From assembly GCA_021821195.1 (NCBI GenBank), contig JAKACT010000006.1, positions 95,039 through 159,038 on the forward strand: a stretch of DNA of 64,000 bases, given 5' to 3'. Under the pieces are notes generated by a model that was given only the letters and a program-made list of their open reading frames with translations, did not search any database and was not told where the DNA came from. Positions within the stretch are counted from its first letter, which is position 1. Each line of letters begins with the position of its first letter. The stretch comes from Pseudomonadota bacterium. Its GTDB lineage: Bacteria > Pseudomonadota > Gammaproteobacteria > Xanthomonadales > Xanthomonadaceae. Positions 21,711 through 34,495 of the stretch are shown here, in pieces. The position numbers and the translations under genes were made by a program.

Positions 21711-21737
21711 TTGATCGTCGCCGGGGGCTGGTATTAT
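21711..21737 (+). promoter_or_regulatory. Possible bamD promoter
   Basis: TTGATC (21711-21716), 15 bp, TATTAT (21732-21737), 30 bp before the bamD start. Both hexamers resemble sigma-70 elements but the spacer is short. Confidence 0.4.
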
Positions 21738-21766
21738 CCAGCCTTCATGCCCCCGGCGCCCGTTCG

Positions 21767-22612
21767 ATGCCCATGTCCCAGCGTTCCGTCCTGCTGCGCC
21801 CCGCCCTTGTACTCGCGCTCGTGGTTGCCGCCAGCGGCTGCTCCAGCGTAAAGACCATGTTCAAGGACAAGAACAAGAACGAAGGCCTGCCGGTGGGCGA
21901 GCTCTACGACCGCGCCCACGACAACATGCAGATGGGCCGCTGGTCCAACGCCAGCGAAGTCTTTGGCCGCCTGATCGCGCAGTATCCCTATGGCCCGTTC
22001 ACCGAACAGGCGCTGATGGAACAGGCCTACGCCCAGTACAAGGCCGGCAAGCACGAGGACGCGATCTCCACCATCGACCGCTTCATCCGCACCTACCCGA
22101 CCCACAAGAACATCGCCTACCTGTACTACCTGCGCGGCCTGTCCAACATGGCGCGCAACACGGTGTTCATGGCGCGCGCGTTCAACCTCGACACCAGCAC
22201 CCGCGACCTGGCCGCGCCGCTGCAGGCCTACAACGACTTCAGCACCGTCGCCACCCGCTACCCCAACAGCCAGTACACCGCCGATGCCCGCCAGCGCATG
22301 GTGTTCCTGCGCAACGAGTTCGCCCGCTTCGAGCTGAACACCGGCCTGTACTACCTGCGCCGCGGTGCTTGGGTCTCGGCCGCCGATCGCGCCACCTACC
22401 TGCTGGAAACCTACCCGCAGAGCGAATACCAGAACGACGCGGTGGCGCTGCTGGGCGAAGCCTATACGCGGCTGGGCAATACCGTGCTGGCCGCCGACGC
22501 CAAGCGCGTGCTGCAGCAGAACGACCCGCAGCACCCCTGGCTGGCCGGCCATTGGCCGAAGGACCCGAGCATGCTCAAGCGCCTCAACCCGTTCACCGGT
22601 GAGTCGCGCTGA
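21767..22612 (+). CDS. bamD: Outer membrane assembly lipoprotein BamD
   Basis: 281 aa from the ATG at 21767 (a second ATG at 21773 gives 279 aa). Lipoprotein signal with lipobox ASGC, then tetratricopeptide-type helical repeats (LPVGELYDRAHDNMQMGRW, YPYGPFTEQALMEQAYAQYK, YPNSQYTADARQRM, YPQSEYQNDAVALLGEAY), each carrying the YP..Y.. repeat of the YfiO/ComL family. BamD is the essential partner of BamA that inserts beta-barrel proteins. A 50-bp palindrome lies 20 bp after its stop. Confidence 0.96.
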   Translation: MPMSQRSVLLRPALVLALVVAASGCSSVKTMFKDKNKNEGLPVGELYDRAHDNMQMGRWSNASEVFGRLIAQYPYGPFTEQALMEQAYAQYKAGKHEDAISTIDRFIRTYPTHKNIAYLYYLRGLSNMARNTVFMARAFNLDTSTRDLAAPLQAYNDFSTVATRYPNSQYTADARQRMVFLRNEFARFELNTGLYYLRRGAWVSAADRATYLLETYPQSEYQNDAVALLGEAYTRLGNTVLAADAKRVLQQNDPQHPWLAGHWPKDPSMLKRLNPFTGESR

Positions 22613-22631
22613 GCCAGCGGCAACGCGGTTG

Positions 22632-22681
22632 AAAGGGGGTCAGGTTCACTTCCGCATGCGTAAGTGAACCTGACCCCCTTT
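22632..22681. repeat. 50-bp near-perfect palindrome between bamD and nadE
   Basis: The 20-nt arms AAAGGGGGTCAGGTTCACTT (22632-22651) and its exact complement (22662-22681) flank CCGCATGCGT, whose inner CGCATGCG is itself palindromic; only the pair C22652/T22661 fails to match. It sits between convergent genes, so it can act as a bidirectional terminator (A-run/T-run at the edges). The GGGGTCAGGTTCACTT core resembles short repeats I recall near REP-associated transposases in Xanthomonadaceae. Confidence 0.9.
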
Positions 22682-22684
22682 CGC

Positions 22685-24319
22685 TTACTCGCGCCAGCCG
22701 CTGCTGACCGGGTAGCGACGCTCGCGGCCGAATGCGCGCCGGCTGACCTTCGGCCCCGGCGCGGCCTGGTGGCGCTTCCACTCGCCCACCCGCACCAGCC
22801 GCAGCACCCTGTCCACGATGGTGGCGTCGAAGCCGGCGGCCACGATGTCCGCGCGCGACTGCTCCTGGTCGATGTGCCGCTGCAGGATCGCGTCCAAGAC
22901 GTCATAGGGCGGCAGCGAATCCTGGTCGAGCTGGTTCTCGCGCAGCTCCGCGGACGGCGGCCGGTCGATCACCGCCTGCGGGATCACCCGGTCGCCCACC
23001 GTATTGCGCCAGCGCGCCAGCTGGAATACTTCCGTCTTGTACAGATCCTTGAGCGGCGCATAGCCACCGCACATGTCGCCGTAGATGGTGGCGTAGCCGA
23101 CCGCGTATTCGCTCTTGTTGCCGGTGGTCAGCAGCAGCCCGCCGAACTTGTTGGACAGCGCCATCATCAGCGCGCCGCGCACCCGCGACTGCAGGTTCTC
23201 CTCGGTAACATCCACCGGCTGCCCGGCAAACACCTGCCCCAGCGCATCCAGATAGCCCTGGAACGGCTTTTCGATCGGCAGGGTGACCATCGCCACCCCC
23301 ATCGCGTCGCATTGTTCGCGGGCCAGGTCGTTGGACATGTCGGCGGTATAGCGCGATGGCATCCGCACCGCGGTGACGTTCTCCGCGCCCAACGCATCGG
23401 CGGCAATCGCCAGCACCAGCGCCGAGTCGATGCCGCCGGAGAGGCCCAGCCAGGCCTTGTCGAAACCGTTCTTGCGGCAGTAGTCGCGGGTACCGCGCAC
23501 CACCGCGCGCCAGGCCAACGCATCGCGGCTTTCGTCGCCATCCACCGTCCACTGCAGCGGCGCGAAGCGGCGCATCTCGGGGTCGAAATCCACCACCAGC
23601 CACTGCTCGTCGAACGCCAGCGCGGCCGGATGCACGGTGCCGTCGCCGTCCGCCACCACCGACGCGCCGTCGAACACCAGCGCGTCCTGCCCGCCGACCA
23701 GGTTGAGGTAGGCGAACGCGGCGCCGGTCTCGCTGGCGCGCTGCGCCAGCAGGGCGTCGCGCTCGGCGTGCTTGTCGTGTTCGTAGGGCGAGGCGTTCGG
23801 CACCAGCACCAGCTGCGCGCCGGCGGCGACGGTGGAGGCGATGGGCTCGGCGAACCACAGGTCCTCGCAGACCACCAGGCCGACCCGGGTGCCGTTGACC
23901 TCGAACACGCAGTCCTCGCGGTCCGGGTCGACATCGAACCAGCGGCGCTCGTCGAACACCGCGTAGTTCGGCAGCTCGCGCTTGCGGTAGGTCGCATCGA
24001 TGGCGCCGTCGCGCAGCACGCTGGCGGCGTTGTAGACCACGCTGCCGGCCGCCTGCGGCCAGCCGACCACGGCGACGATGCCGCGCGCCTGCGCCGCGAT
24101 GTCCGCCATCGCCGCCTCGCAGGCACGCAGGAAGGCAGGCCGCAGCAACAGGTCTTCCGGCGGATAGCCGGATAGCGCCAGCTCGGGGAACAGCACCAGG
24201 TCGGCGGCGTATTCGTCGCGGGCAAAGGCGATCATCTCGGCGATGCGCGCCGCGTTGCCGGCGACATCGCCGACCGGGAAATCGAACTGCGCCATCGCGA
24301 TGCGGAGGTTTTGCGTCAT
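22685..24319 (-). CDS. nadE: Glutamine-dependent NAD+ synthetase
   Basis: 544 aa. N-terminal nitrilase-type glutaminase domain with the Glu-Lys-Cys triad visible in LFPELALSGYPPEDLL, YRKRELPNYAVFDERR and LVVCEDLWFAEP. The C-terminal synthetase domain has the PP-loop LGLSGGIDSALVLAIA and the conserved TTGNKSEYAVGYATIYGD. It amidates deamido-NAD+ with glutamine-derived ammonia. The ATG at 24319 is chosen over 24328 because an AAGG lies 9 bp before it but abuts the other. Confidence 0.96.
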   Translation of the reverse strand: MTQNLRIAMAQFDFPVGDVAGNAARIAEMIAFARDEYAADLVLFPELALSGYPPEDLLLRPAFLRACEAAMADIAAQARGIVAVVGWPQAAGSVVYNAASVLRDGAIDATYRKRELPNYAVFDERRWFDVDPDREDCVFEVNGTRVGLVVCEDLWFAEPIASTVAAGAQLVLVPNASPYEHDKHAERDALLAQRASETGAAFAYLNLVGGQDALVFDGASVVADGDGTVHPAALAFDEQWLVVDFDPEMRRFAPLQWTVDGDESRDALAWRAVVRGTRDYCRKNGFDKAWLGLSGGIDSALVLAIAADALGAENVTAVRMPSRYTADMSNDLAREQCDAMGVAMVTLPIEKPFQGYLDALGQVFAGQPVDVTEENLQSRVRGALMMALSNKFGGLLLTTGNKSEYAVGYATIYGDMCGGYAPLKDLYKTEVFQLARWRNTVGDRVIPQAVIDRPPSAELRENQLDQDSLPPYDVLDAILQRHIDQEQSRADIVAAGFDATIVDRVLRLVRVGEWKRHQAAPGPKVSRRAFGRERRYPVSSGWRE

Positions 24320-24447
24320 CGGTGCCATCCTTAAGCGGTGCGGATCCGCCCGGGCCACGCCGCGAAAGCGTCGGCGAAGGGCGCTGCAAGGATACAGGCT
24401 CCATCCCGGCGCGCCTTCCGCTGCGCGCCGCTACCGCGCGCAACGGG

Positions 24448-24453
24448 TAAAAT
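24448..24453 (+). promoter_or_regulatory. -10 hexamer upstream of ppa
   Basis: TAAAAT, 68 bp before the ppa start, inside otherwise GC-rich sequence; no convincing -35 element. Confidence 0.35.
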
Positions 24454-24521
24454 GCGAGGCCTCCCCCCTCTATTCACAGCCGCGCCCAGCCGGGTGCGGC
24501 ACGCACGTCGGAGCAACCAAC

Positions 24522-25070
24522 ATGGGCCTGGACCTCGTCCCCACCGGCAAGAACCCGCCGGAAGAAATCAACGTCATCATCGAAATCCCCAAGGACGCCG
24601 AGCCGGTCAAGTACGAGGTGGACAAGGCCTCGGGCGCGATCTTCGTGGATCGCATCCTGTCCACGCCGATGCGCTACCCGTGCAACTACGGCTACGTGCC
24701 GTACACCGTCTGCGGCGACGGCGACCCCGCCGACGTGCTGGTGATCCTGCCGCTGCCGCTGGTGCCGGGCTCGGTGATCCGCTGCCGCCCGGTCGGCGTG
24801 CTGAAAATGAGCGACGAGGCCGGCAGCGACGAGAAGATCCTCGCCGTACCGATCGACAAGGTGTTCGCCGGCTATTCCCACATCGACGATATCGAAAAGG
24901 TCAGCAAGCACTGGCTGCAGCGCATCGGCCACTTCTTCGAGCACTACAAGGACCTCGAAGACGGCAAGTGGGTGAAGCTGGACGGCTGGGGCGGCGCGGT
25001 TGAAGCCAAGCAGATCCTGGTCGACGCGATGACGCGCTACCACGCCAGCGAAGACAAGCCGAAGTTCTGA
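24522..25070 (+). CDS. ppa: Inorganic pyrophosphatase
   Basis: 182 aa family I soluble pyrophosphatase; GGAG 8 bp upstream of the ATG. Active-site sequences IPKDAEPVKYEVDK, RYPCNYGYVP, and the acidic metal-binding DGDPADVLV are intact, and the C-terminal HFFEHYKDLEDGKWVKLDGW is typical. It hydrolyses PPi to drive biosynthesis. A single gene between divergent nadE and the convergent channel gene. Confidence 0.96.
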   Translation: MGLDLVPTGKNPPEEINVIIEIPKDAEPVKYEVDKASGAIFVDRILSTPMRYPCNYGYVPYTVCGDGDPADVLVILPLPLVPGSVIRCRPVGVLKMSDEAGSDEKILAVPIDKVFAGYSHIDDIEKVSKHWLQRIGHFFEHYKDLEDGKWVKLDGWGGAVEAKQILVDAMTRYHASEDKPKF

Positions 25071-25106
25071 GCCGCCCGTACCGGGGAAAGGCGGCGCGGC
25101 GGGTCT

Positions 25107-25793
25107 TCAGTCGCGCCGCTCGTGGTGGAGGACGGTCAGTCCGATCAACCGCGACACCACGGTGGCGATGTAGCCCACGCCGGCGAACTGCTCCAGCATG
25201 GTCAGGACTTTCGCCGGCGCGGCCAGCGGCAGGGTGTCGCCCAGCCCGGTCGCGGACAGGTTGCTGAAACTGTAGAACAGCAGGTCCAGCCAGCGCCGCT
25301 GCCGCTCTGGTTCGATGCCGGTGAAGCTGCCCGGATCCCAGGCCTGACAGGCCAGATAGGCATAGCCGAAGCCCCAGGCCAGCAGGGTGAAGGTGGCGCC
25401 GGCGGCGAACAGCTCGTCGGCCGTCACTTCATGGTCGCGCAGCATGTAGATCATCAGCCCGCCGGCGGCGTAGAAATACAGCGCGGCCTCCAGCAGTGCG
25501 GAATACGGCAGCACCGACTGGTGGCCGAACAGCACCCCGAGCACCGTGAGCACCATCGCCGGGAGCGCCAGCAGCCAGCCGATCCAGTTCATCAGCGGGC
25601 TGCGCATCACCACCCACAGCGCCAGCGGCACCACCACCAGGGCAACCGCGCCGAACAGCAGGCGGCCGCCACTGCCGTCATCCATCAGCGGATAGACGAG
25701 CAGGCTGAGCAGTTGCGCCGCCAGCAGGAAGGCGGACGGATGGCGCCTGGTAACCACCTGCCAGCGCCGCGCGCGCCACGAACCGGTCGCCAT
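25107..25793 (-). CDS. Ion-channel-type membrane protein with altered pore filter
   Basis: 228 aa from the ATG at 25793. About six hydrophobic segments lie near residues 18-34, 46-62, 71-90, 99-117, 129-148 and 192-220. A pore loop is visible at 170-190: FYSFSNLSATGLGDTLPL. This aligns with the K+ channel consensus (yFSxxTxTTVGYGDixP), so the Ion_trans_2 fold is likely, but the filter reads TGLGD instead of VGYGD, so selectivity may differ. The C-terminus is short with no cytoplasmic RCK or cyclic-nucleotide domain. The start lies 20 bp after the DUF4136 stop, so the two genes are probably one unit. Confidence 0.75.
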   Translation of the reverse strand: MATGSWRARRWQVVTRRHPSAFLLAAQLLSLLVYPLMDDGSGGRLLFGAVALVVVPLALWVVMRSPLMNWIGWLLALPAMVLTVLGVLFGHQSVLPYSALLEAALYFYAAGGLMIYMLRDHEVTADELFAAGATFTLLAWGFGYAYLACQAWDPGSFTGIEPERQRRWLDLLFYSFSNLSATGLGDTLPLAAPAKVLTMLEQFAGVGYIATVVSRLIGLTVLHHERRD

Positions 25794-25813
25794 GGCCCGC
25801 GTCGGCCAGGCGC

Positions 25814-26392
25814 TTACGGCGTGGCCCGGTAGGGGTACTTGGCGAAAATGCCGGTGATGGCGCGGTCGATGTCCGCCATGCGCTTTTCCGGCGGCGCCTT
25901 CTTGCCCGCCACCGGCGCGCTGGCCGCGCCCGTCCACACCATGCGGTTGCGCTTGCCGTCGACCAGGTCGACGGTCAGGGTGCCTTCGCGGTAGCGGCTC
26001 ACCTGGGTTTCGTCGTACCACACCGGCACCGCGACATAGCCGTGGCGGTAGCTATAGAACCACTGCAGGTCGCTGCGCGGCATGCTCCAGACCGCGGTGC
26101 GGTCTTCCACCACGCCCTGGAAATTGACCAGCAGGTCCGCGCCTTCGGCCACGTAGCGGTAACCGCGCGCCTCCATTTCGCGGCGCACGTCCTCGCGGAT
26201 GCGCTCGGAGATCCAGCTGGAATAGCCGGACTGCTCCATCGCGATCGGCTTGTAGAAACCCCAGCTGCGGTACTGGGCGAAATCCGCGGTGGGATCGGCG
26301 TCGGTCCGCACCGTGGGGCCGGTGGCGCAGGCGGAAAGCCCTAGCGTGGCGGTGGCCAGCAGGGCGCAGGCAAGGATCCGGATGGAACGCAT
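25814..26392 (-). CDS. DUF4136 lipoprotein
   Basis: 192 aa. Lipoprotein signal MRSIRILACALLATATLGLSACATG (lipobox LSAC). The mature part has the DUF4136 pattern: YRSWGFYKP near the N-terminus, REDVRREMEARGYRYVAEGADLLV (the usual amphipathic helix plus strand) and LTVDLVDGKRNRMVWTG. Such proteins are envelope-located and of unknown function. It is upstream of the ion-channel gene on the same strand. Confidence 0.85.
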   Translation of the reverse strand: MRSIRILACALLATATLGLSACATGPTVRTDADPTADFAQYRSWGFYKPIAMEQSGYSSWISERIREDVRREMEARGYRYVAEGADLLVNFQGVVEDRTAVWSMPRSDLQWFYSYRHGYVAVPVWYDETQVSRYREGTLTVDLVDGKRNRMVWTGAASAPVAGKKAPPEKRMADIDRAITGIFAKYPYRATP

Positions 26393-26473
26393 GGCGGTTC
26401 TCCCGACGGGACGTAGGCGATGATGATCGCACCGGCGCGGGGATGGCGCATGAACGGCAGCACGCCGGCGCGC

Positions 26474-26501
26474 AATAAAACAAAACCCCGCCAGGGCGGG
26501 G
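26474..26501 (-). terminator. Rho-independent terminator of the atp operon
   Basis: Minus strand: CCCCGCC/GGCGGGG stem with a 2-4 nt loop followed by TTTTGTTTTATTG, starting 29 bp after the atpC stop. It closes the operon. Confidence 0.92.
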
Positions 26502-26530
26502 CTTCGAATCCGGCCGGCGGGAAGCCCGGA

Positions 26531-26956
26531 TCAGTGGCGCAGGTTCTTGCGCAGGCGCTCCAGCGCCTGTAGCTGCGCGGTGACCTCGGCCAGGCGCTGC
26601 TGGGCCTCGGCGATTTCCATCGCCTCGCCGCGGCGGGCGATGATGCGCTCGGCCTCTTCCTTGGCGGCGCGCACCGCGGCCTCGTCGATCTCGTCGGCGC
26701 GGATCGCGGTGTCGGCCAGCACGGTCACGACCGTCGGCTGCACTTCCAGCATGCCGCCGGAGATCGCGAAATCCAGCTTCTCGCCGCCCGGCAGGGTCAC
26801 CACGACCTTGCCCGGCTTCAGGCGGGTGATCAGCGGCGCGTGCTTGGGCGCGATGCCCAGTTCGCCCAGCTCGCCGGTGGCGACGACCAGTTCGGCTTCG
26901 CCGTGGAAGATCTCGGCTTCGGCGCTGACGATGTCGCAACGGATGGTGGATGCCAT
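26531..26956 (-). CDS. atpC: ATP synthase epsilon subunit
   Basis: 141 aa. N-terminal beta-sandwich ([37 protein letters not shown]) and C-terminal two-helix domain ([20 protein letters not shown]...[11 protein letters not shown]) that can inhibit ATP hydrolysis by inserting into the alpha3beta3 ring. Part of the F1 central stalk. Last gene of the operon, separated from atpD by an 89 bp gap holding an inverted repeat. Confidence 0.96.
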   Translation of the reverse strand: MASTIRCDIVSAEAEIFHGEAELVVATGELGELGIAPKHAPLITRLKPGKVVVTLPGGEKLDFAISGGMLEVQPTVVTVLADTAIRADEIDEAAVRAAKEEAERIIARRGEAMEIAEAQQRLAEVTAQLQALERLRKNLRH

Positions 26957-26970
26957 GTCTTTCGATTCCG

Positions 26971-27029
26971 TAGGGCGGGTTCTGGCCCGCCATGGGTGTG
27001 CCGCATCGGCGGGCCGGGAGCCCGCCCTA
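26971..27029. repeat. Inverted repeat in the atpD-atpC gap
   Basis: Outer arms TAGGGCGGG/CCCGCCCTA (26971-26979, 27021-27029) and inner arms GGCCCGCC/GGCGGGCC (26984-26991, 27008-27015) form a long interrupted hairpin, REP-like in structure. Its sequence differs from the two palindromes farther up the operon. Confidence 0.85.
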
Positions 27030-27045
27030 ACTCGGACGCCTGCGC

Positions 27046-28554
<1,509 letters not shown>

Positions 28555-29418
28555 TCAAACCGCCGCGGCGCCGCCGACGATCTCGGAAATTTCCTGGGTG
28601 ATCGCCGCCTGCCGCGCCTTGTTGTAGACGAGGTTCAGGGTGTCGATCAGCTTGCTGGCGTTGTCGCTTGCCGCCTTCATCGCGACCATGCGCGCCGCAT
28701 GCTCGGAGGCCACGTTTTCCATCACGGCTTGGTACACCAGCGACTCGATGTAGCGGGTCAGCACGTGCTCCAGCACGGACTCCGCGTCCGGCTCGTAGAT
28801 GTAATCCCACTCGTGCTTGGCCATCTGCGTTTCCGCCGGCGGCAGCGGCAGCAGCTGGTCGAAGGTGGCCTTCTGCGTCATGGTGTTGACGAAGTCGTTG
28901 TAGGCCAGGAACACCTTGTCGACCTTGCCGTCCGTGTAGGCGTCCAGCATCACCTTGATCACGCCGATCAGCTGCTCCAGCTTCGGCGCATCGCCGAGGT
29001 GGGTGACCGACGCCAGCATGCCGACCTTGATCCGGCGGAAGAACACCGACGCCTTCTGGCCGATCGTGACCACGTCGACCTCGATGCCCTGCTCCTGCAG
29101 CGCACGGAACTCGACCAGCAGCTTGCGGAACATGTTGTTGTTCAGGCCGCCGGCCAGGCCGCGGTCCGACGACACCACGACGTAGCCGACGCGCTTCACG
29201 TCCGCACGCTGGACCAGGTACGGATGGCGGTAGTCGGTGTTGGCCTGCGCCAGGTGGCCGATCAGCTGCTTCATCGCCCGCGCATAGGGGCGCGAGGCCT
29301 TCATCCGGTCCTGCGCCTTGCGGATCTTGGAGGCCGAGACCATTTCAAGCGCGCGCGTCACCTTGCGGGTGTTCTGCACGCTCTTGATCTTGGTTTTGAT
29401 TTCGCGTCCGCCTGCCAT
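28555..29418 (-). CDS. atpG: ATP synthase gamma subunit
   Basis: 287 aa. N-terminal helix [27 protein letters not shown] and the C-terminal helix ending [18 protein letters not shown] are the coiled coil that rotates inside the alpha3beta3 ring; the middle Rossmann-like domain has [13 protein letters not shown]. Central stalk of F1. No redox-control insertion of the plant type. Confidence 0.98.
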   Translation of the reverse strand: MAGGREIKTKIKSVQNTRKVTRALEMVSASKIRKAQDRMKASRPYARAMKQLIGHLAQANTDYRHPYLVQRADVKRVGYVVVSSDRGLAGGLNNNMFRKLLVEFRALQEQGIEVDVVTIGQKASVFFRRIKVGMLASVTHLGDAPKLEQLIGVIKVMLDAYTDGKVDKVFLAYNDFVNTMTQKATFDQLLPLPPAETQMAKHEWDYIYEPDAESVLEHVLTRYIESLVYQAVMENVASEHAARMVAMKAASDNASKLIDTLNLVYNKARQAAITQEISEIVGGAAAV

Positions 29419-29441
29419 CTCTTCTCTCGCTGCTGCTGTTC

Positions 29442-29500
29442 TGTAGGAGCGGCTCCAGCCGCGACTGCCATATCCGGTCGGGGCCGAAGCCCCTCCTACA
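29442..29500. repeat. TGTAGGAGCGGC palindrome in the atpA-atpG gap
   Basis: Left arm TGTAGGAGCGGC (29442-29453); right arm GCCCCTCCTACA (29489-29500) pairs with one mismatch. Inner CCGCGAC and GGTCGGGG partly pair. Second copy of the family seen at 28486-28542. Confidence 0.85.
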
Positions 29501-29512
29501 TGGATGCCTGGA

Positions 29513-31063
<1,551 letters not shown>

Positions 31064-31109
31064 CTTGGTTTCCTTGGTGCCGGCGTTGCCGCCTGCGTAT
31101 GCAAATGAA

Positions 31110-31637
31110 TTAGTTCGACAGCGCCGACTGCAGGCGCTCCAGCTTGCCCCTGACCGAACCATCGATCACGACGTCGCCGGCGTCGATCAGCGCGCCGCCG
31201 ATCAGGCTTTCGTCGATCGCGGTTTCGACCTCGACCTCGCGGCCGAAGCGCTTGCGCAGCGCCGTCTTGATCGTCTCGAGCTCGGCATCCGCCAGCGTGG
31301 CGGCGGAGGTGACCTTCGCCCGCACCACGCGCTCGGCTTCGAAGCGGAGCTCGTCGAACAGGCCGGCGATCTCCGGCAGCAGCGGCAGCCGGCGGTTGTC
31401 GAACAGCAGGCCGAGCAGGTTGTTGAACGCGTCCTGCGCGCCATCGGGCGACAACAGGGCGACCACGTCGGCGCGGGTCAGCTTCGGGTTGTCCAGCAGC
31501 ACGGCGACCTGCGGCTCGGCCGCGACGCGGGCGGCGAAGCCCAGCGCGGCGGACCAGCCGGCAAGCGCACCGGCCTCGCGCGCCACCGCGAAGGCGGCGC
31601 GGGCGTAGGGACGGGCAAGAGTGAGGGCCTGGCTCAT
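31110..31637 (-). CDS. atpH: ATP synthase delta subunit
   Basis: 175 aa. N-terminal helical bundle starting [22 protein letters not shown] and the C-terminal signature region ([33 protein letters not shown], here [20 protein letters not shown]) that connects F1 to the b-subunit stator. Lies 46 bp before atpA and 10 bp after atpF. Confidence 0.97.
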   Translation of the reverse strand: MSQALTLARPYARAAFAVAREAGALAGWSAALGFAARVAAEPQVAVLLDNPKLTRADVVALLSPDGAQDAFNNLLGLLFDNRRLPLLPEIAGLFDELRFEAERVVRAKVTSAATLADAELETIKTALRKRFGREVEVETAIDESLIGGALIDAGDVVIDGSVRGKLERLQSALSN

Positions 31638-31647
31638 GGTCTGGGCC

Positions 31648-32118
31648 TCAGAGCTGCGCGGCCAGTTCGTCGATCAGCGCCTTCTGGTCGTTGGCATTGA
31701 TCTCGCGCTTGAGCAGCTTCTCGGCACCGGTGACGGCGAGCAGGGACACCTGCTTGCGCAGGTCTTCCTTGGCACGGTTGGCGGCGGCCTCGATCTCGGC
31801 TTCGGCCAGCGCCTTCTGGCGCGCACCTTCGGCGATCGCATCGGCCTTGGCCGCGTCGATCAGCGCATTGGCGCGCTGGTGGGCCTGTTCGATGATCTCG
31901 TTGGCCTTGGCGCGGGCAGCCTTCAGTTCGTCGGCGACCTTGGCGTCGGCCTGCGCGAGGTTCTTCTGCGCATTGTCGGCGGCGGCCAGGCCTTCGGCGA
32001 TCTTCTGCTGGCGCTCCTCGATCGCCTTGATCAGCGGCGGCCAGATGAACTTGACGGAGAACCAGATGAGGATCGCGAAGCTGATCATCTGGCCCAGCAG
32101 GGTGATATTCGGATTCAT
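31648..32118 (-). CDS. atpF: ATP synthase b subunit
   Basis: 156 aa from the ATG at 32118 ([20 protein letters not shown]), the same length as E. coli b. One N-terminal membrane helix, then a long charged, Ala-rich coiled coil ([36 protein letters not shown]) forming the peripheral stator. The frame is open 33 more codons upstream with no homology. Confidence 0.97.
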   Translation of the reverse strand: MNPNITLLGQMISFAILIWFSVKFIWPPLIKAIEERQQKIAEGLAAADNAQKNLAQADAKVADELKAARAKANEIIEQAHQRANALIDAAKADAIAEGARQKALAEAEIEAAANRAKEDLRKQVSLLAVTGAEKLLKREINANDQKALIDELAAQL

Positions 32119-32171
32119 GTCGTGACCTGACGTTTCAGAAGACCCGGCGCTGCGGGGCTTTCTCCAAGGCT

Positions 32172-32196
32172 GCGCCGCGGCGACATGCCGCGGCGC
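32172..32196. repeat. 9-bp hairpin in the atpE-atpF gap
   Basis: GCGCCGCGG (32172-32180) and CCGCGGCGC (32188-32196) with a 7-nt loop, no T-tract. It may stabilise the atpE message 3' end, as intercistronic hairpins do in other atp operons; this is inference. Confidence 0.6.
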
Positions 32197-32252
32197 GATG
32201 TTGCCGGCACGCGCCACCCGCGGGCGGCGCGCACCTTCACCACGCGACGCGA

Positions 32253-33879
<1,627 letters not shown>

Positions 33880-33940
33880 TCAGCCGGTATCGGCACGGAA
33901 TCGCGGGGCGGTTGCGAAAACCGTCCTGCGAAGCCGCCGA

Positions 33941-33970
33941 ATTATAGCAGGCGCTCTTTTTCAGCGGCAA
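33941..33970 (-). promoter_or_regulatory. Sigma-70 promoter of the atp operon
   Basis: Minus strand TTGCCG (33970-33965), 18 bp spacer, perfect TATAAT (33946-33941). Predicted start near 33934, giving a leader of about 70 nt before atpI. Confidence 0.8.
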
Positions 33971-34030
33971 CCGCCAAAAGCCTTGCCGATCCGCTGGAAC
34001 TTCCAAGCGTGGGCCCGGTCACAACCTGCA

Positions 34031-34106
34031 GCGTCCGCAAATTCCTCGTCAGATCCCGTGCGGACGCCCGAAGCCCCGGCCCATCCCCGGCCGGGGCTTC
34101 CTTTTC
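34031..34106 (+). ncRNA. Candidate structured small RNA with terminator
   Basis: The plus strand has two stacked hairpins: GCGTCCGCA/TGCGGACGC (34031-34039, 34059-34067), then GAAGCCCCGG/CCGGGGCTTC (34070-34079, 34091-34100) followed by CTTTTC. The second looks like a rho-independent terminator, yet no plus-strand gene precedes it, since atpI is on the other strand. The loop CCCATCCCCGG is C-rich, like some Xanthomonas sRNA loops. The 5' end and promoter are not identified. The 320 bp gap 33897-34216 otherwise holds the atp promoter and the Fur box. Confidence 0.4.
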
Positions 34107-34183
34107 CTGCGGCACCGGGCATGCGTGGGGGCAATTGCAGCAATCAGGGATTCCCACTGGATCAACTGCACTGCCCATGCAAT

Positions 34184-34203
34184 AATGCGAATGACTCTCA
34201 ATT
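34184..34203. promoter_or_regulatory. Fur box
   Basis: AATGCGAATGACTCTCAATT closely fits the Fur operator form AATGAGAATnATTCTCATT, and overlaps an AATAAT -10-like element (34181-34186), 13 bp before the DUF2061 start. Iron-dependent repression of the next gene is the natural reading. Confidence 0.75.
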
Positions 34204-34216
34204 ACAAGGCTCCGCC

Positions 34217-34432
34217 ATGCGCAAGACCTTGAGCTTTGCGTCCCTGCATTTCCTGGTGGCGTTCTCGGTGGGCTGGCTGATGACCGGCAGCTGGCTGGTC
34301 GGCGGCGCGCTGGCGCTGGTGGAACCGGCTTGCAATACGGTCGTGTTCCACTTCCACGAGAAGGTGTGGAAGCGGATCGAGGCGCGTCGTGCCGGCAATG
34401 CCTTGTCGCACCACGACGGCTTCACCGCCTGA
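34217..34432 (+). CDS. DUF2061 small membrane protein, Fur-controlled
   Basis: 71 aa: MRKTLSFASLHFLVAFSVGW, GSWLVGGALALVEPACNTVV and FHFHEKVWKRIEARR match DUF2061, a family of small inner-membrane proteins with two helices and conserved His/Glu/Cys. Function unknown. The strong Fur box upstream suggests it is made during iron limitation. It is single and convergent with lpdA. Confidence 0.85.
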   Translation: MRKTLSFASLHFLVAFSVGWLMTGSWLVGGALALVEPACNTVVFHFHEKVWKRIEARRAGNALSHHDGFTA

Positions 34433-34434
34433 AG

Positions 34435-34470
34435 CGACAGCGGCGCGAACCGGAGTCCGCGCCGCTGTCG
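34435..34470. terminator. 13-bp hairpin between convergent DUF2061 and lpdA
   Basis: CGACAGCGGCGCG (34435-34447) pairs perfectly with CGCGCCGCTGTCG (34458-34470), 10-nt loop. No T-tract on either strand, so it may be a bidirectional weak terminator or mRNA 3' stabiliser. Confidence 0.5.
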
Positions 34471-34495
34471 ATGCCGCTGGACGGATCGAACCGCC

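Noticed and set aside
34070..34106. Terminator of a plus-strand protein gene upstream
   Set aside because: No plausible plus-strand coding gene lies between 33465 and 34070; a small RNA is the better, still unproven, explanation.
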